Of a stretch of DNA of 52,496 nucleotides, positions 41,925 through 50,570 are shown one piece after another. The position numbers and the translations under genes are program-made. Where the stretch lies: assembly GCA_000806115.1 (NCBI GenBank), contig JWKQ01000002.1:1-52496 (forward strand), in the 5' to 3' direction. The notes below the pieces were generated by a model that saw only the letters and a program-made list of their open reading frames with translations, was not told the origin of the DNA and did no database searches. Origin of the DNA: an archaeon GW2011_AR5. Lineage in GTDB: Archaea; Aenigmatarchaeota; Aenigmatarchaeia; GW2011-AR5. Numbering within the stretch: position 1 is the first letter of the stretch; each line of letters starts with the position of its first letter.

Positions 41925-42113
41925 ATGGCTTATTCTAGACATTTAGAGACAAAAGATTCAAGGCCGCTGCGCTCTACGCGCGCGATAGCGAGGTTCTTGG
42001 AAGAAATGGGAATAGACGTCAGCCATCCTGAATACAGAAAACATTTTGATGCGCTATATAACAACTCGCGCAGAGATAAAAATAATCAAGAGCAGGCAAC
42101 AGGATATCAGTAG
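41925..42113 (+). CDS. Hypothetical protein, 62 aa
   Basis: ATG 41925 abuts the stop of the amidotransferase-like gene. The product is basic and hydrophilic, with a helical middle (STRAIARFLEEMGIDVSH) and disordered ends. No family recognised. Likely coupled to the gene upstream. Confidence 0.5.
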   Translation: MAYSRHLETKDSRPLRSTRAIARFLEEMGIDVSHPEYRKHFDALYNNSRRDKNNQEQATGYQ

Positions 42114-42147
42114 CTCAGTTTGCGACAGCTATCATCTTAGCCGGCAT

Positions 42148-42300
42148 ATGGATCGTGCAGAACGCGACTTCTATGCCCCTTCTCACGACGATGGCAACCG
42201 CTCTCTGACCGCAGGCCATGCATGTCATAAATGGAAATTGGCGCGCTCCTTTAATACTGGTTTTGGTACAAAGGCAGAATTAAATGCGAAACGCCAGTGA
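42148..42300 (+). CDS. Possible small protein, 50 aa
   Basis: ATG 42148 gives a 50-residue frame with His and Cys residues (HACHKWK), ending inside a conserved repeat (GCGAAACGCCAGTGA). The overlap with the repeat weakens the case; the frame could be chance. Confidence 0.25.
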   Translation: MDRAERDFYAPSHDDGNRSLTAGHACHKWKLARSFNTGFGTKAELNAKRQ

Positions 42301-42477
42301 GCCATATTTGTAATGATATGTTCCTAATATCCCACACCTAAAGGTGTGGGTTTCATGGAACATGGCATCCCAGATTCATTGAGTTTCATCTGCTGCCTAA
42401 AGGCAGCAGTTTTCAATGAATCTGCGGATAATTTTCTTTTTCTCTTAAGAGTTTTTCTTTTCAGAAAAGAAAAAGGC
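42285..42477. repeat. Terminator-associated repeat, copy 2, interrupted by two nested palindromes
   Basis: The GAAACGCCAGTGAGCC tail (42285-42300) and the TAATTTTCTTTTTC/GAAAAAGGCTTA end (about 42430-42477) match the repeats at 10890 and 43121, but here they are separated by two nested palindromes. These are 42318-42363 (outer ATGTTCC, inner CCCACACC with a TAAA loop) and 42372-42423 (outer AGATTCATTGA, inner CTGCTGCC with a TAAA loop). A T-run hairpin (TTTTTCTTTT-CAG-AAAAGAAAAA) immediately follows the zincin gene's stop. It also serves as a gap between convergent genes. Confidence 0.62.
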
Positions 42478-42981
42478 TTAACCGATGTAGTCCGGTTCTT
42501 CAAGCTCTATAAGATGCATCTTGTCATCTGCAGGATGACCGCCCGGATAAAGCAGGAAGGGAAAGAATTTTGTCATGTCTTCCGCCATTTCAGTTATAAT
42601 GCCTGACGCACCCTGAGCGGTCTTTCCTGAACTGTTGAATATCGTCTTTGTTATGCGATGAGTGAGCTTTCTTACTGTGGCTTCGTCAAGGTAGCCGAGC
42701 GAGTGTATGTATTCGTGAAGGAGCACGACAAAGACGTACGGCTTCATGAGATCGGGTTTTGTCTCGGTTACCCTTTTTAGCGGCGTCTTGTTGAGAACTA
42801 TTATGTTGGAGCCGACAGGATAGTATGCGCTGAGAAGCTGGTTGTGGCTGTTTCCCAAGTCCACGAGCCCCAAGTCGATTCCCGCTCGCGACTCGTTCAG
42901 CGTTGCTCTAACTGAGTCCTTGACCACTTCGAATATCTCTTTGACGTCTTTTGCTTTCTCGAAGTCTTCGTGTATGCTCAT
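42478..42981 (-). CDS. HExxH metallopeptidase-like protein
   Basis: The 167-residue protein contains VVLLHEYIHSLGYLDE, a zincin zinc motif with a possible third ligand beyond. A helical N-terminus precedes it. No signal or membrane segment is present, so it acts in the cytosol. A tiny zinc-ribbon gene ends one base before the start, suggesting a coupled pair. Confidence 0.72.
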   Translation of the reverse strand: MSIHEDFEKAKDVKEIFEVVKDSVRATLNESRAGIDLGLVDLGNSHNQLLSAYYPVGSNIIVLNKTPLKRVTETKPDLMKPYVFVVLLHEYIHSLGYLDEATVRKLTHRITKTIFNSSGKTAQGASGIITEMAEDMTKFFPFLLYPGGHPADDKMHLIELEEPDYIG

Positions 42982-42982
42982 G

Positions 42983-43105
42983 TTAACACCGTATGGTTAT
43001 TGTTATTCCTTCCCTTGGGAGATGCCTGTTGCAAAAAGCCGCCTCGACATCCTCTCGTATCCGCGTGCCGGATGCCTGGTTATTGCAGACTATGCATGTT
43101 TTCAT
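42983..43105 (-). CDS. Small zinc-ribbon-like protein, 40 aa
   Basis: Too short for usual gene calling. ATG 43105 (preceded by GTGATGGT) begins MKTCIVCNNQASGTRI and continues EAAFCNRHLPREG. The CxxC...CxxH pattern would bind zinc. The TAA stop lies one base before the ATG of the HExxH protein, suggesting translational coupling. Function unknown. Confidence 0.6.
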   Translation of the reverse strand: MKTCIVCNNQASGTRIREDVEAAFCNRHLPREGITITIRC

Positions 43106-43120
43106 ACCATCACTTTCTTG

Positions 43121-43191
43121 TGAACGCCAGTGAACCAATAGTAATATGTTTCTTTTTCCCTTGAGGATTTTTCTTCACCAAAGAAAAAAGC
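43121..43191. repeat. Terminator-associated repeat, copy 3
   Basis: GAACGCCAGTGAACC (43122-43136), ATAGTAATATGTTTC and a TTTTTCTT-CACC-AAAGAAAAA hairpin directly follow the Cdc48 stop. The layout matches the repeat at 10890. It likely terminates transcription of Cdc48. Confidence 0.6.
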
Positions 43192-45456
43192 TCACCCTGT
43201 GTATGTGATTTCTTCCTCTATGACCTGCGCCTTTCTCTTCTTCAGTATGCTCTCGTAGAACTGGTTCATCTCTTCGCTCACCGAGGGCTTTATCTCTTTC
43301 AGTGCGTGCTCGAAATCGCTGCGCGTTACAACGTTCGTGTTCGGGTCCTTTCTCATTGCATTCAGTCCCGCCTCGCGAATAAGCGCCTCAAGGTCCGCGC
43401 CCGAGTAGCCCGGCGTCTCTTTTGCCATCCTCTTCAAGTCGATGTCGTTTGCAAGCGGCATGTCATGCGTGTGAACGTTGAGTATCGCGAGTCTCGACTT
43501 CTCGTCAGGTGTCGGGACAAGTATCTGCCTGTCAAACCTGCCGGGCCTTAGAAGCGCGGGGTCTACAATGTCAGGCCTGTTGGTGGCGGCAACGACAACT
43601 ACGTCGTGCAAATCTTCCAATCCCGATATCTCTGCAAGCAGCTGGCTGACCACGCGTTCTGACACGTTGTCGCTCTGGTTCATTCCCCTGCGGGGTACCA
43701 GCGCGTCTATTTCATCGAAGAATATTATTGCGGGCGCAACCTGTTTCGCTCTGCGGAAGACGTCCCTGATATGCTTTTCGCTCTCGCCCACCCACATCGA
43801 GAGCAGCTCAGGTCCCTTCACGGATATGAAATTGGCTCCGGACTCGTTGGCGACGGCTTTCGCAAGTAGCGTCTTGCCGCATCCCGGAGGTCCGAACAGC
43901 AGCACACCGGTAGGCGGCTTTATTCCCAGCCTCTTGAAAGAGTCCGGAAACTTGAGAGGCCATTCTATGACTTCCTTCATGGATCTCTTTATCTCTTCCA
44001 GGCCGCCTATGTCCTCCCATTTGACCTTCGGTATTTCTATGAGCACTTCCCTCATCGCGGAGGGCTCGACCATCTTCATCGAGTATTCAAAATCCTCTTT
44101 TGTCACTATAAGGTTCTTCAGTATTTCCTGCGGTATAGGTCTGTCGCCCTTTATCGAACCGATATCTGGCAGTACCCTTCTCAGCGCATGCATGGCAGCT
44201 TCTTTGCAAAGGGCAGTTATGTCCGCACCAACATAGCCATAAGTTATATCAGCTATCTGGACAAGATCAACGTTCTTGTTGAGCGGCATGCCTCTCGTAT
44301 GAATCTGCAAAATCTCTTTTCTTCCTTCTTTGTTCGGAACGCCGAGTTCTATCTCCCTGTCGAATCTCCCGGGTCTCCTCAGCGCCGGGTCTAGCGAGTT
44401 TGGTATGTTTGTCGCACCGATGACTATAACTTTTCCTCTTGACTTTAATCCGTCGAGCAGCGTGAGAAGTTGACTCACAACGCGTTTTTCAACTTCACCT
44501 TTTACCTCTTCTCTCTTTGGCGCGATTGAATCTATCTCATCAATAAATACGATGCTTGGCGCGTTCTTCTCCGCCTGTTCGAATATCTTGCGGAGATTTT
44601 CCTCCGACTCGCCGTAAAATTTTGACATAACCTCCGGACCATTTATCACAAAGAACTTAGCACCCGATTCGTTTGCCACGGCTTTCGCAAGCAGCGTCTT
44701 GCCGCTTCCTGGCGGGCCGTGGAGCAAAATCCCTTTCGGCGGCTCAATGCCAAGGCGCTCAAACAATTCCGGATGCTTGAGCGGAAGCTCTATCATTTCC
44801 CTGACTTTCTTTACCTCTTCGTGAAGTCCGCCAAGGTCTTCGTATGTAACTTCTGGTATTCTTTCTTCTTCCAAAGGTTTTGTCATTTGCGGAAGCAATT
44901 CAACGTCTGTCGCTCTGGTAACGCGCACGATGCCCTTCGGTTCGGTAGCTACGACCACGAATTTCTCTTCTCCGAACGGTGTAAATAAGAACTCTCCAAA
45001 ATCCATGCCGAAAAACTGCTCGAATACGCTGTTGCTCCGGCGGTCCTGGACGATAGGGTTTGGAATTATAATGTCTCCTGCGATAAGGGGTCTCATCAGA
45101 ATGTTCTGCTTTATGAGATTGCCGCCCATGTGAATTATTATGCCTTTGCGTGCGGGTGCAATCGTAACAGATTTTGCTTCGGCAACGGCAGCTTTTTTAA
45201 CCTTGACAGCCTCACCTATGCCCGAACCGCAATTGCGCCTTTCCAGGCCGTCCATTCTTATTATATCCAGACCTATGTCAACAGGATAAGCACGCACCGC
45301 TATTGCAGCAGTCTTTCTTTTTCCTTCTAATTCTATTATATCTCCTTCTGTTATTCCTACCCGTTTCATATCCTTTGCGGAAATCCTTATTATGCCCCGG
45401 CCAAAGTCTCCTCTCTCTGTCAGTTCTCCGACTTTAAGTCTTACGTCTTCTGTCAT
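43192..45456 (-). CDS. cdc48: VAT/Cdc48-family AAA ATPase
   Basis: The 754-residue protein has the N-domain (double-psi barrel; residues 1-180) and two AAA modules. D1 has GPPGSGKT and IDEIDS; D2 has GPPGCGKT and FDEIDAL, each with an arginine-finger region and sensor motifs. It unfolds ubiquitin-like or other tagged substrates for the proteasome. GGGTGAT precedes ATG 45456, matching the 16S anti-SD, and this start is preferred over upstream ATG 45471. Confidence 0.96.
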   Translation of the reverse strand: MTEDVRLKVGELTERGDFGRGIIRISAKDMKRVGITEGDIIELEGKRKTAAIAVRAYPVDIGLDIIRMDGLERRNCGSGIGEAVKVKKAAVAEAKSVTIAPARKGIIIHMGGNLIKQNILMRPLIAGDIIIPNPIVQDRRSNSVFEQFFGMDFGEFLFTPFGEEKFVVVATEPKGIVRVTRATDVELLPQMTKPLEEERIPEVTYEDLGGLHEEVKKVREMIELPLKHPELFERLGIEPPKGILLHGPPGSGKTLLAKAVANESGAKFFVINGPEVMSKFYGESEENLRKIFEQAEKNAPSIVFIDEIDSIAPKREEVKGEVEKRVVSQLLTLLDGLKSRGKVIVIGATNIPNSLDPALRRPGRFDREIELGVPNKEGRKEILQIHTRGMPLNKNVDLVQIADITYGYVGADITALCKEAAMHALRRVLPDIGSIKGDRPIPQEILKNLIVTKEDFEYSMKMVEPSAMREVLIEIPKVKWEDIGGLEEIKRSMKEVIEWPLKFPDSFKRLGIKPPTGVLLFGPPGCGKTLLAKAVANESGANFISVKGPELLSMWVGESEKHIRDVFRRAKQVAPAIIFFDEIDALVPRRGMNQSDNVSERVVSQLLAEISGLEDLHDVVVVAATNRPDIVDPALLRPGRFDRQILVPTPDEKSRLAILNVHTHDMPLANDIDLKRMAKETPGYSGADLEALIREAGLNAMRKDPNTNVVTRSDFEHALKEIKPSVSEEMNQFYESILKKRKAQVIEEEITYTG

Positions 45457-45600
45457 ATCAATATCACCCATTTTTACTATAATTATGATTTGCAGCATTA
45501 TTTATCTTGAAGACGCCCCAAATTACCGCCTTTTGCGGACAAGGACGTCTTCGGGATCCCATGCTCAAAACAAACCCAAAATCAGAGCATGCGATTGCCC

Positions 45601-45966
45601 TTACTGCCTCCCGTCGTCCCTTTCCTGCTCCCTCACCAGCAGCTTCCTCATCTGTTCCGGGTCCATCATTATCTTCATCATCTCGCAGTGCACCTTCTCG
45701 TGCCACTCGTCAAAGAACTGCTCCATTCTCTTCATGTGCTCCAGAGCCACGATGAATGCGCTGTCAGCCACCTTTATGTGCGGAACCTCGTCCAGAATCC
45801 CGGGCCGCCTGTACTCGTAGCGCTTCTCCCCGCGTGGAACAACTTGGTTCCATCCGTGCAGCTCGCGGAAGAACTTGTTCCGCTCGTAGTCGGAGTCGAA
45901 CTTCTGCGGTAAGGTGTCGAATGTTATGATTACCGCAGCGCCGTTCTTCCGTATCTCTATCCTCAT
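45601..45966 (-). CDS. Hypothetical protein, 121 aa
   Basis: A charged, soluble product with a beta-rich start (RIEIRKNGAAVIITFDT), a central RRPGILDEVPHIKVAD and helical end with many Met and Glu. A TATA-like TTTATATACTTT on the minus strand lies about 50 bases upstream (46014-46024), and 45975-45993 shares 16 of 19 bases with the leader of the Tes-like gene. Family not recognised. Confidence 0.65.
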   Translation of the reverse strand: MRIEIRKNGAAVIITFDTLPQKFDSDYERNKFFRELHGWNQVVPRGEKRYEYRRPGILDEVPHIKVADSAFIVALEHMKRMEQFFDEWHEKVHCEMMKIMMDPEQMRKLLVREQERDDGRQ

Positions 45967-46133
45967 CTTGACACCCTTGTGAAACCACGTCTTTTAGGAT
46001 ATCATGTACACTAAAAGTATATAAAGATTTAGGGATGACGCACTCCTAAATCTGCGGGTGGTCAAAAAGGTGTGTTAAGCAGGTTTACAAAACATTCATT
46101 ATTCAAAGTCCTCTATCGTCTTAAATCATTTCC

Positions 46134-46823
46134 ATGTTTACTTCTACTATGCGTCTTTCGACCGGCACGCCACTTGACAAGCTTCTTGACGGAGGCATAG
46201 AGGACGATGCCATAACGAACGTCTACGGGCCTCCGGGCTGCGGAAAGACCAATATCGTCCTGTCCTCTGCGCTTGCCTGCTGCGAGTCGGGCAAGAAGGT
46301 TATCTACATCGACACAGAAGGCTCTTTCTCCCTCGAGCGCTTCGAACAAATCGGCGGCACCGAGAAGCACCTGAAGGACATAAAATTCGTGCAGGTTTAT
46401 TCCTGGGCAGAGCAGCACCGCGCTTTCAAGGAACTGGAGAAAGCTATAGACAAAACAATAGGCTTGATAGTCATCGATTCCATGGTGGCTCTTTACAGGC
46501 TCGAGATGGACGGGAAGAATTTCCAGGAAATAAACAAACAGCTCGCAACGCAGTATTCGATTCTCTCAAGAATCACGCGAACCGAACGCATACCTGTGAT
46601 AATCACGAACCAGGTTTACGGGAAGAGCGGCGAGGTGGAGCTTACGTCCAGAACTATTGCAAAATACTGGAGCAAGACCCTGGTCGAGTTGCGCCGCACA
46701 GAGAAGGACAGCCATCGTTTGGCGATTTTACGCAAGCATCGCAGCCTTCAGGAAGGGCGTTCAATCGAGTTCGTGATAGCGAAAGACGGCCTGAAACAGG
46801 TTGGGAAGTTCAGTATTCTTTAG
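46134..46823 (+). CDS. radB: RadB recombinase paralogue
   Basis: The 229-residue protein has the RecA-fold Walker [10 protein letters not shown], Walker B LIVIDSMVAL, and the RadB ends. It lacks the N-terminal HhH of RadA. It assists homologous recombination. A TATA-like GTCTTAAATC at about 46117-46126 would give a leaderless transcript. An internal ATG at 46149 matches the family start as well. Confidence 0.93.
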   Translation: MFTSTMRLSTGTPLDKLLDGGIEDDAITNVYGPPGCGKTNIVLSSALACCESGKKVIYIDTEGSFSLERFEQIGGTEKHLKDIKFVQVYSWAEQHRAFKELEKAIDKTIGLIVIDSMVALYRLEMDGKNFQEINKQLATQYSILSRITRTERIPVIITNQVYGKSGEVELTSRTIAKYWSKTLVELRRTEKDSHRLAILRKHRSLQEGRSIEFVIAKDGLKQVGKFSIL

Positions 46824-46854
46824 CAAATAAAAGCATTTCCGTCAGCATTTAGCT

Positions 46855-47124
46855 ATGCTTGCTGTAAAGATACTTGGAATCGTTGACATCGTCACTGCGA
46901 TTGCCATTTATACAAATACAAACCTGCTCTTCCTTACGATACCGCTGTTCATTATCCATCTGATGAAGGGCTTGGCAAGCGTAGGCGCCGACATTGTCGG
47001 AAAGGTTTATGGGCTTATCGACGTCGTTTCAGCCTTCATAATTCTTTTCCACATTAGCCTTCCGTTGATATCCATAGTCATAATACTCATCCTGTTGTTC
47101 AAAGGTGTGACGAGCCTTTTGTGA
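46855..47124 (+). CDS. Small integral membrane protein, 89 aa
   Basis: About three hydrophobic segments make up most of the protein (VKILGIVDIVTAIAIY, LLFLTIPLFIIHLM and VVSAFIILFHISLPLISIV). There is no known motif. It follows RadB by 31 bases on the same strand. Confidence 0.65.
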   Translation: MLAVKILGIVDIVTAIAIYTNTNLLFLTIPLFIIHLMKGLASVGADIVGKVYGLIDVVSAFIILFHISLPLISIVIILILLFKGVTSLL

Positions 47125-47218
47125 AAATAGGAAAATGAGCTTTTTCCGGTTATTTTTGCCTACTCCCAAATCTAATTGTTGTTCATATTTCTCCCTCCCA
47201 TTTTCCTGACTGGTTCAG

Positions 47219-48232
47219 TTACATCAGCGACTCCCTGTTCATCGGGAACGGCGTGCATGCCCGTATGTCGTCTGTGTCCAGGATGAACTGCATCACCCTG
47301 TTCAGTCCTATGCCGCAGCCTGCGTGCTGTATCGGATATTTCTCGACGATGTCAAGGTACCACTTGAAATCCTTGACGTCCTTTCCCCTTTTCCGGAGCT
47401 TTTCATACATCTCAGAGTTTACAAGCTTCTCGCAGAGAAGCTTGTGGTCGTGCTCCCTTTCGGCCGCTCCAGCCGCCTCGCCGCTGCGCGGGAGAATCAG
47501 GTCGCAGCTGTTGACGTGCAAACCGTTTCTCCTCATGTTGAAGAATTTTATCTTCTCCGGGTAGTGCGTTATGAAGAGGGGGCTGTCGCCTGCGAGCAGC
47601 TTCTCGTGTTTGCTTTTCAGGTCATCTCCCCAGGATATGTCTATTCCGTGCTGCTGCAGTTTTTTGATTGCCTCGTCGTATGTCATCCTTGCGAAAGGTT
47701 TCTTCACAGCTTTCAGCCTTCCGGTGTTTATGCCAAGCTCTGCCAGCGCCTCGCAGGAAGCGGCGGCATGTATCATGGCGTACGTTATGTTTTCCATGTG
47801 CGCCAGAAGCTGCTCGAAGTCGCCCGGAAATTCTATCTCCACCAGAGTGAACTCCGTCAGGTGACGTTCGTCTATGTCAGGCTCCGCCCGGAAGCTTGGC
47901 CCGATGCAGTAGACTTTGCCCAACCTTGATATCAGCGCCTCTAGGTACAGCTGCCCGGTCTGCACCAGGTAGCCGCTCTCTCCGAAATAGTCGAGCTCGA
48001 ACAGCGTGTCTATGTTCTCGCACGCTCCCGTAACCTGCGTTATGTGAGGTACAGTCACTTCTGTGAAACCCTCTTTCTCGAAATAGTGCCTTGCAGCCGC
48101 GAGCGCCGCAGACTCGGCTCTTGCTACAACGGCGAGTTCGGCACTGCCAAGTACAGAAGGCCTTCTGTTTGTCTGCATCAGTTCGCCCAGAGGATGTGTC
48201 GCTGCAATTTTTGTTTCTGTTATCGTTTTCAT
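47219..48232 (-). CDS. Archaeal asparagine synthetase (AsnRS paralogue, AS-AR)
   Basis: The 337-residue protein is a class II tRNA-synthetase core without an anticodon-binding domain: motif 1 region, motif 2 FRAEPDIDERHLTEFTLVEIE and motif 3 GCGIGLNRVMQFILD. This matches the archaeal asparagine synthetase-related enzyme that makes Asn from Asp, ATP and an amino donor. The ATG at 48232 is preceded by GGAGGG. A hairpin that would mask that site lies just upstream (48238-48257). Confidence 0.87.
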   Translation of the reverse strand: MKTITETKIAATHPLGELMQTNRRPSVLGSAELAVVARAESAALAAARHYFEKEGFTEVTVPHITQVTGACENIDTLFELDYFGESGYLVQTGQLYLEALISRLGKVYCIGPSFRAEPDIDERHLTEFTLVEIEFPGDFEQLLAHMENITYAMIHAAASCEALAELGINTGRLKAVKKPFARMTYDEAIKKLQQHGIDISWGDDLKSKHEKLLAGDSPLFITHYPEKIKFFNMRRNGLHVNSCDLILPRSGEAAGAAEREHDHKLLCEKLVNSEMYEKLRKRGKDVKDFKWYLDIVEKYPIQHAGCGIGLNRVMQFILDTDDIRACTPFPMNRESLM

Positions 48233-48237
48233 GAAAT

Positions 48238-48257
48238 CCCTCCATTTTTACGGAGGG
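48238..48257 (-). promoter_or_regulatory. Shine-Dalgarno-masking hairpin of the asparagine synthetase gene
   Basis: On the minus strand, CCCTCC (48252-48257) pairs with GGAGGG (48238-48243), with an eight-base loop. GGAGGG is the ribosome-binding sequence, five bases before ATG 48232. The perfect six-bp stem would hide it. This suggests control by temperature, a protein or a ligand, though no sensor domain was identified. Confidence 0.6.
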
Positions 48258-48358
48258 GAGAACCAGACCCTCTCCCAGTTACTTCATGCCGGTATAAAAA
48301 GAAAACCCTGCAGGATATCGATTTATACTTCCGGGAACAAAGTATTATTTTCTGAGAA

Positions 48359-49030
48359 CTAAACTAGCGGCTCTAATATCTGCACTTTTATTTGTGGTAT
48401 CAGTTTCGCAAATTCTTCAGGGTTTGCGTTGATTCCGGAAATTCCGTATTTGTCCGAGTTGTAGTGCATCGGTATCGCCGTCGCCGGCTTGATAATCTTC
48501 GCAGCCTCCGCCGCTTCCTGAATTGTCATCGTGTACGTCCCGCCTATCGGCAGCAGAGCTATGTCAACGCGTCCGAGCGATGCCATTTCCGGTATGTTGT
48601 CCGTATCACCGGCGTGGTATATGACATTGCCGCCGGTTTCTATCAGGTAGCCGATTCCAAGCCCGCGCGGGTGGAACGGGTTGTCTGGAGACCTGAATTT
48701 GTTTATGTTGTAGGCGTCAGTTCCAGTGATTTTTATTCCGTTTATGTTCGTTATTTTGTCGATGTTCATCGGGGAGCCGAAACCGAGCTTCTTCATGACG
48801 CTTGGGGGCCCGAGAACCTTTGTGCCTGCGCCTCGCAGCTTCTTTATGTTCTCGACGTTGCAATGGTCGAAATGTTCGTGAGTCACGAGTACTATGTCAG
48901 CCTCTTCGACGCTCTCCGGGAGCACGTGCGGATCTATGTAGATTCTCGTGTGCAAGCCGTGGATTTCCAGCATGAACGACGCATGTCCGAACCATGTCAG
49001 CGTTATATCTCCCAGTTTTATGGAATGCAT
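48359..49030 (-). CDS. Metal-dependent hydrolase, UPF0173 (beta-lactamase fold)
   Basis: The 223-residue protein has TWFGHASFMLE, THEHFDHC, YHAGDTDN and PMHYN, the metallo-beta-lactamase ligands in UPF0173 arrangement. Length is usual. Substrate unknown. The frame opens at 49054, but MHSIKLGDITLTWFGH is the better family start. Confidence 0.9.
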   Translation of the reverse strand: MHSIKLGDITLTWFGHASFMLEIHGLHTRIYIDPHVLPESVEEADIVLVTHEHFDHCNVENIKKLRGAGTKVLGPPSVMKKLGFGSPMNIDKITNINGIKITGTDAYNINKFRSPDNPFHPRGLGIGYLIETGGNVIYHAGDTDNIPEMASLGRVDIALLPIGGTYTMTIQEAAEAAKIIKPATAIPMHYNSDKYGISGINANPEEFAKLIPQIKVQILEPLV

Positions 49031-49103
49031 AATAATCATTGCAGGGCAATTCATAAAAGGGGCTCGGTCTAAAGATTTAAACTATAAGGAAAGAATCTAG
49101 ACG

Positions 49104-50570
49104 ATGAAAATCCAAGTGTCCAGGGCGATGTCAACCCAGCATCCGGACAACGTAACTCAGCCTTTTTTCTCCGACTCCAGCGAGCTCGGCGGCGAGGACG
49201 AGATAAAGGAAGTCTTCTACGCGTTCTCTCACATAGGCTGCCTTGAGCAGTTGTGGGATTGCGAGGGCAAGGAAGTCGATAATTTCGTGGTAAAAAAGCT
49301 GCTGACCAAATACGAGCCTTATTTCTCAAAGAACACACTTGGGGACAACGTTTTCCTCACGCTCAGGGTGCCGAACCCCGCCGTCGAGAGGAACGAGGCA
49401 AAGATTCTTCTGGAAACCCTCGAGAGCATACCGAGGAATTTTGACACTGCAAACCTTTTCTACAACAAGGATGCCGCGCCGATATTCGAGATCGCCCTGC
49501 CCATGACGACAAGCCACGAAGAGCTGGTGAGGATAGCTGAATACTACAGGAAGCATGTAGTCGGAAAGCAGCACAGTTCTCTGGGAAGCATGTCCGTGTC
49601 GGAATGGATAGGAAAGTTCCGGCCCGAATCGCTCCGACTCATTCCGCTGATGGAGGAAAAGGACTCCATACTGCGCGCCGATGAAATAACGGAGAAATAC
49701 ATGGAAGCGGAGCACATCAAAGATTACCAGCGCGTCTGGCTGGCAAGAAGCGACCCGGCTTTGAATTACGGAAACCTTGCAACCGTTCTTCTGCTCAAGA
49801 TTGCTTTCCAGCGTCTTCATGCTTTGCAGGAGAAGACATCGGTTGATATACTGCCGATACTGGGATGCGGCTCGGCGCCGTTCCGCGGCAACTTCAAGCC
49901 CACAAACGTCAGGAACTGCCTGGAAGGCTACCCGAGCGTGCACACTTTTACATTGCAATCCGCATTCAAGTACGACTACAAGATAGACGACGTCACGTCT
50001 GCCGTAAAACACCTGAACGGGACGCGCCCGTCAAAGCCGACGCCCGTAGATGAGAGCCGCCTGATGGAAATAATCGGCAGGCTGGTTGCTGAATATCAGA
50101 AGCAGGTAACTCTGGTAGTCGGCGCTGTCAATAACATATCGCCGTACATACCTTCGAGGAGAAAAAGAAAGCTTCACATCGGGCTGTTCGGATATTCCAG
50201 AAACATTAATGGGTTGCATCTGCCCAGGGCAATTACTTTTTGCGCGTCCATGTACTCCTACGGGCTGCCGCCGGAACTCCTCGGAATGAACGCTCTGACA
50301 GAGAATGATATTGATTACATAAAGGATATTTATCCCAATTTCGAGAACGACATGAGGGACTCGATGATTTACCTCAACAGGGACAACATGAAACTGTTCC
50401 CCGGAGAAATCGGAAAAGTTGTCGAGGGCGTTTCTGAACGCTTCGGCTTCGAGCCTGACGAGAAGCACAGGAAGGTGACTTCGATAATCGCCGACGACCT
50501 GGCGCGCAAAAATCAGAGCCTCAGGGAGAACATAACGCGCGCGGGTTTCATACGCGGCTTCCTTGGCTAG
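49104..50570 (+). CDS. ppcA: Phosphoenolpyruvate carboxylase, archaeal type
   Basis: The 488-residue protein starts MKIQVSRAMSTQHPDNV, the archaeal PpcA signature, and has the archaeal motifs throughout (GCGSAPFRGNF, HSSLGSMSVSEW). It adds bicarbonate to PEP to make oxaloacetate. A TATA-like ATTTAAAC lies about 26 bases upstream, so the mRNA is probably leaderless. The 3' end overlaps the convergent TopA stop by about four bases. Confidence 0.96.
   Translation: MKIQVSRAMSTQHPDNVTQPFFSDSSELGGEDEIKEVFYAFSHIGCLEQLWDCEGKEVDNFVVKKLLTKYEPYFSKNTLGDNVFLTLRVPNPAVERNEAKILLETLESIPRNFDTANLFYNKDAAPIFEIALPMTTSHEELVRIAEYYRKHVVGKQHSSLGSMSVSEWIGKFRPESLRLIPLMEEKDSILRADEITEKYMEAEHIKDYQRVWLARSDPALNYGNLATVLLLKIAFQRLHALQEKTSVDILPILGCGSAPFRGNFKPTNVRNCLEGYPSVHTFTLQSAFKYDYKIDDVTSAVKHLNGTRPSKPTPVDESRLMEIIGRLVAEYQKQVTLVVGAVNNISPYIPSRRKRKLHIGLFGYSRNINGLHLPRAITFCASMYSYGLPPELLGMNALTENDIDYIKDIYPNFENDMRDSMIYLNRDNMKLFPGEIGKVVEGVSERFGFEPDEKHRKVTSIIADDLARKNQSLRENITRAGFIRGFLG

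Noticed and set aside
45507-45560. Hairpin GAAGACG...CGTCTTC between Cdc48 and the next gene
   Set aside because: A stem is present but the loop is long and no second copy is evident; too weak to call a terminator.
48238-48290. T-box or amino-acid riboswitch upstream of asparagine synthetase
   Set aside because: Only a single short hairpin over the SD is seen; no T-box or ligand domain sequence can be recognised.
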